Source: an uncultured Granulosicoccaceae bacterium
Lineage (GTDB): Bacteria; Pseudomonadota; Gammaproteobacteria; JABXHR01
Direction of reading: 5' to 3'
Assembly: GCA_937921805.1 (NCBI GenBank)
Contig: CAKZUS010000331.1
Span: 1 to 8,467 of the forward strand
Length of the DNA stretch: 8,467 nt
Below the pieces are notes generated by a model. That model worked only from the letters and a program-made list of their open reading frames with translations. It was not told where the DNA came from and did no database searches. Below, in pieces: positions 6,264-8,467 of this stretch (position 1 is the stretch's first letter; each line of letters opens with the position of its first letter). A program made the position numbers and the translations under genes.

Positions 6264-8375
6264 ATGAACGCTTCCGACACTCCCTTCGACGACACGACTT
6301 CCGATAGCTCTCGCGAGCACGACGCCCGCCGCGACATCGTAGTCACCGCAGCGCTGCCCTACGCCAATGCCGATTTGCACTTGGGGCATATGGTCGAGGC
6401 AACGATGACGGATATTTGGGTGCGCTTCCAGCGGCTGCGCGGGCATCAATGCCGCTGGATTTGGGCCAGCGACACGCACGGCACCCCCATCATGCTGCGC
6501 GCCCAAGACGAGGGCATTACCCCTGAGGCCTTGATAGAGCGCGTCGGCGACGCCCATCGGCGTGACTATCAGGGTTTTTTGTGCGATTACGATATTTTCT
6601 ACACCACCCACTCCGATGAAAATCGCGACTGCGCACAGACCATCTACAAGCGTCTGCGCGAGGCGGGACATATCCAAGAGCGCAAAATTGAGCAGCTCTA
6701 CGATCCGCAGAAGCAAATGTTCCTGCCCGATCGCTATGTCAAGGGCGTCTGCCCCAACTGTAACGCGGCAGACCAATACGGCGACAACTGCGAAGTCTGT
6801 GCGGCGACTTATGACGCTACCGAGCTGAAAAATCCGTTGTCGGTCGTCTCTGGCGAAAAACCCGAGCTGCGAGAGTCGCTCCAGTACTTCTTCCACATGG
6901 CGCCCTTCAAGGCGCAGCTACAAGACTGGCTGCAACACGCCGTGCCCCAGGAGGAGCTGCGCAACAAAATAGAAGAGTGGTTTGACGGGGATTTACAAGA
7001 CTGGGATATCTCGCGCAATGCGCCTTATTTTGGCTTTGAGATTCCCGACGCGCCAGGCAAATATTTCTACGTGTGGATGGATGCCCCCATCGGCTACATG
7101 TCCAGCCATTTGCACTACTGCACGCAGCAGCACACGCTAGCGCAATGGGAGGCCGCCTGGGCGCCCGGCAGCCGCACGGAGTTGCACCACATTATTGGCA
7201 AAGACATCGTGCGTTTTCATACGATGCTGTGGCCAGCGACGCTCAGCGGCGCTGGGTACCGGGTGCCCACGAGTGTTCGGGCGCATGGGTTTCTCACCGT
7301 CAACGGCGCCAAAATGTCGAAGTCTCGCGGTACTTTTATCAAAGCGCGGACGTATCTGGAGCACTTTGATGCAGAGTATCTGCGCTATTACTTTGCTGCC
7401 AAACTCAACGGCGGGGTCGATGATATCGACCTCAACTTGGAAGACTTGGTGGCACGCTGCAACAGCGACCTCGTCGGCAAGGTCGTCAATATTGCCAGCC
7501 GTTGCGCCAGCTTTTTGAGCCGCCATTTCGACGCACAGCTCGCCGAATCCTTGCCTGAGCCTACGCTCTATGCGCAGTTCACCGACGAAGCCGACGCCAT
7601 CGCGGAGCACTACGAGCACTACCAGTTTGCCCAAGCCGTGCGCCGGATCATGGCGCTTGCGGATCTGGCCAACCAATACATCGCCGACGCCGAGCCGTGG
7701 GTACTGGCTAAAGACCCACAGCGACAGCCAGAGGTACAAGGCATTTGCACGCAGGGCGTCAACTTGTTTCGGGTGATTGCCATTTACTTGCAGCCCATTT
7801 TGCCCAAACTGGCCGACAAAGCAGCCGCTTATTTTGGCGAGAGTGCTTTCCAGTGGGAAGATATTTTTCAGGCCCGCCTTGGCGGTACCGTACAAGCCTT
7901 TAAACCCATGCTGACCCGCCTCGACACCAAGCAAACTCAAGCACTGCTCGACGCCACCAAGCTCGACTTGGAAGAAGAGGCCAAAATCACGGGCAGCGCT
8001 GCGGCACCAACCGCTGCGGCACCAACCCCTGCGCCCGCCTACGCACCGATCGCCCCGACGATCGAATACGATGACTTTGCCAAACTCGATCTGCGCGTGG
8101 CCCGAGTGATCTCAGCCGAAGCCGTCGAAGGCTCTAAAAAACTGCTTCGTTTTGAGCTAGATCTGGGCCATGAAACACGCACCGTATTCTCAGGCATTCG
8201 CACAGCCTATGACCCCGAAACACTAGCTGGTCGCCATGTCATTATGGTGGCCAATCTTGCGCCTAGAAAAATGCGTTTTGGCCTCTCCGAGGGCATGATT
8301 CTCAGCGCAGGCGACGAAGACATCTACCTCCTGGGTGCCGACGACGGCGCACAAGCAGGAATGCAGGTGCTGTAG
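6264..8375 (+). CDS. metG: Methionyl-tRNA synthetase
   Basis: MetG charges tRNA-Met, including the initiator, with methionine. The 703-residue product is full length with the usual parts: class I Rossmann catalytic domain with HIGH-type signature HLGH (39-42); connective domain with a zinc knuckle, CPNC (163-166) and CEVC (176-179); KMSKS loop (350-354); anticodon-binding helical bundle (about 385-550); an Ala/Pro-rich linker (about 577-598); and a C-terminal Trbp111-type tRNA-binding domain (about 600-703) that dimerises the enzyme. The N-terminus has about 17 more residues before HLGH than E. coli, acidic and Ser/Thr-rich (DTPFDDTTSDSSREHD). The ATG at 6264 is the only reasonable start: no ATG, GTG or TTG lies between it and the catalytic domain. 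Its ribosome binding site is poor (GAG at 6255-6257). Its stop overlaps the next gene, suggesting cotranscription. Confidence 0.98.
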   Translation: MNASDTPFDDTTSDSSREHDARRDIVVTAALPYANADLHLGHMVEATMTDIWVRFQRLRGHQCRWIWASDTHGTPIMLRAQDEGITPEALIERVGDAHRRDYQGFLCDYDIFYTTHSDENRDCAQTIYKRLREAGHIQERKIEQLYDPQKQMFLPDRYVKGVCPNCNAADQYGDNCEVCAATYDATELKNPLSVVSGEKPELRESLQYFFHMAPFKAQLQDWLQHAVPQEELRNKIEEWFDGDLQDWDISRNAPYFGFEIPDAPGKYFYVWMDAPIGYMSSHLHYCTQQHTLAQWEAAWAPGSRTELHHIIGKDIVRFHTMLWPATLSGAGYRVPTSVRAHGFLTVNGAKMSKSRGTFIKARTYLEHFDAEYLRYYFAAKLNGGVDDIDLNLEDLVARCNSDLVGKVVNIASRCASFLSRHFDAQLAESLPEPTLYAQFTDEADAIAEHYEHYQFAQAVRRIMALADLANQYIADAEPWVLAKDPQRQPEVQGICTQGVNLFRVIAIYLQPILPKLADKAAAYFGESAFQWEDIFQARLGGTVQAFKPMLTRLDTKQTQALLDATKLDLEEEAKITGSAAAPTAAAPTPAPAYAPIAPTIEYDDFAKLDLRVARVISAEAVEGSKKLLRFELDLGHETRTVFSGIRTAYDPETLAGRHVIMVANLAPRKMRFGLSEGMILSAGDEDIYLLGADDGAQAGMQVL
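7997..8026 (+). repeat. Perfect 15-bp tandem duplication in the metG linker
   Basis: CGCTGCGGCACCAAC occurs twice head to tail without mismatch, encoding two AAAPT units in the flexible linker between the anticodon-binding and C-terminal tRNA-binding domains. A partial third unit (AAAPTPAPA at protein level) follows. Because the unit is a multiple of three, changes in copy number would alter linker length without breaking the frame. Confidence 0.9.
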
Positions 8376-8467
8376 TGGCGTCGGCCCTCGGCGAGCTTGG
8401 CGGCGTTTTGCTCGGCGCAGCACTGGTTAATAATCTCGTGCTTACGCGCTTTCTCGGCCTCTGTCCA
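8375..8467 (+). CDS. rsxA: RnfA/RsxA membrane subunit of the Rnf/Rsx electron-transport complex, N-terminal fragment
   Basis: Only 31 codons are visible before the window ends. The segment LVNNLVLTRFLGLCP (17-31) matches the first conserved stretch of RnfA/RsxA, an inner-membrane subunit of the complex that transfers electrons between NADH and ferredoxin-type carriers coupled to ion movement, and in enterobacteria resets SoxR. The preceding residues (about 4-23) are hydrophobic, consistent with the first transmembrane helix. RnfE shares GLCP but not the VNN-VL-RFLG pattern. The GTG start at 8375 shares its G with the last base of the metG TAG stop, and AGGTG lies 5 nt upstream, so translational coupling is likely. 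The metG-rnf order is known from Pseudomonas-like genomes, and the rest of an rnf operon would be expected downstream. Confidence 0.85.
   Translation, partial: MASALGELGGVLLGAALVNNLVLTRFLGLCP

Noticed and set aside
6237..6896. Antisense open frame of 219 codons inside metG
   Set aside because: It lies opposite a clear housekeeping gene, shows no recognisable motif, and is explained by the GC-rich codon pattern of metG.
7137..7940. Antisense open frame of 267 codons inside metG
   Set aside because: Same reason: a long open frame opposite a conserved gene, without motif or ribosome binding site.

Overview
This 8.5 kb window reads as core chromosome of a gammaproteobacterium with moderately high GC. 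It is tightly packed with housekeeping genes on both strands. I see no mobile element, CRISPR array, integrase or phage gene. Two kinds of evidence point to the gammaproteobacteria. The first is gene order: divergent ilvA/rpiA, and dcd-apbC divergent from metG with an rnf/rsx operon starting behind metG, an arrangement I know from Pseudomonas and relatives. The second is the Pseudomonas-type sequence of Dcd and FolE2. I cannot name the genus.

Left end (1-1246): the 5' part of ilvA (minus strand, cut by the window edge) faces away from rpiA (plus strand). The 196 bp between them holds a candidate promoter on each strand. It also holds a compact unexplained element: two 7-bp direct repeats one helical turn apart, enclosed by a 6-bp inverted repeat. 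On the minus strand the repeats resemble a PhoB box.

Middle (1279-3485, all minus strand): two unrecognised single-span membrane proteins flank a tRNA-Phe(GAA) gene. The tRNA has a good sigma-70 promoter. The 431-residue membrane protein begins only 30 nt after the tRNA's encoded CCA end, with no terminator between, so it is probably transcribed as the tail of the tRNA transcript. These two proteins are the least understood content of the window.

Right-middle (3551-6173, all minus strand): apbC/mrp, dcd and folE2 follow each other with gaps of 14 and 23 nt and look like one operon. ApbC/Mrp is an Fe-S carrier ATPase. Dcd turns dCTP into dUTP, a source of dTMP. FolE2 makes the first folate/pterin intermediate, and folate cofactor is needed by thymidylate synthase when dUMP becomes dTMP. 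Dcd and FolE2 can therefore be read as feeding the same end product, although this link is inference.

Right end (6264-8467, plus strand): metG, complete with zinc knuckle and C-terminal tRNA-binding domain, diverges from apbC across a 90 bp spacer. Its stop codon overlaps the GTG start of a gene cut by the window edge whose first 31 codons match RnfA/RsxA, a membrane subunit of the Rnf/Rsx electron-transport complex.

There is no gene-free stretch longer than 300 bases. The region is mostly ordinary. What deserves a second look is the pair of unknown membrane proteins around tRNA-Phe, the tRNA-led mRNA with a hairpin over its ribosome binding site, and the structured ilvA/rpiA intergenic region.
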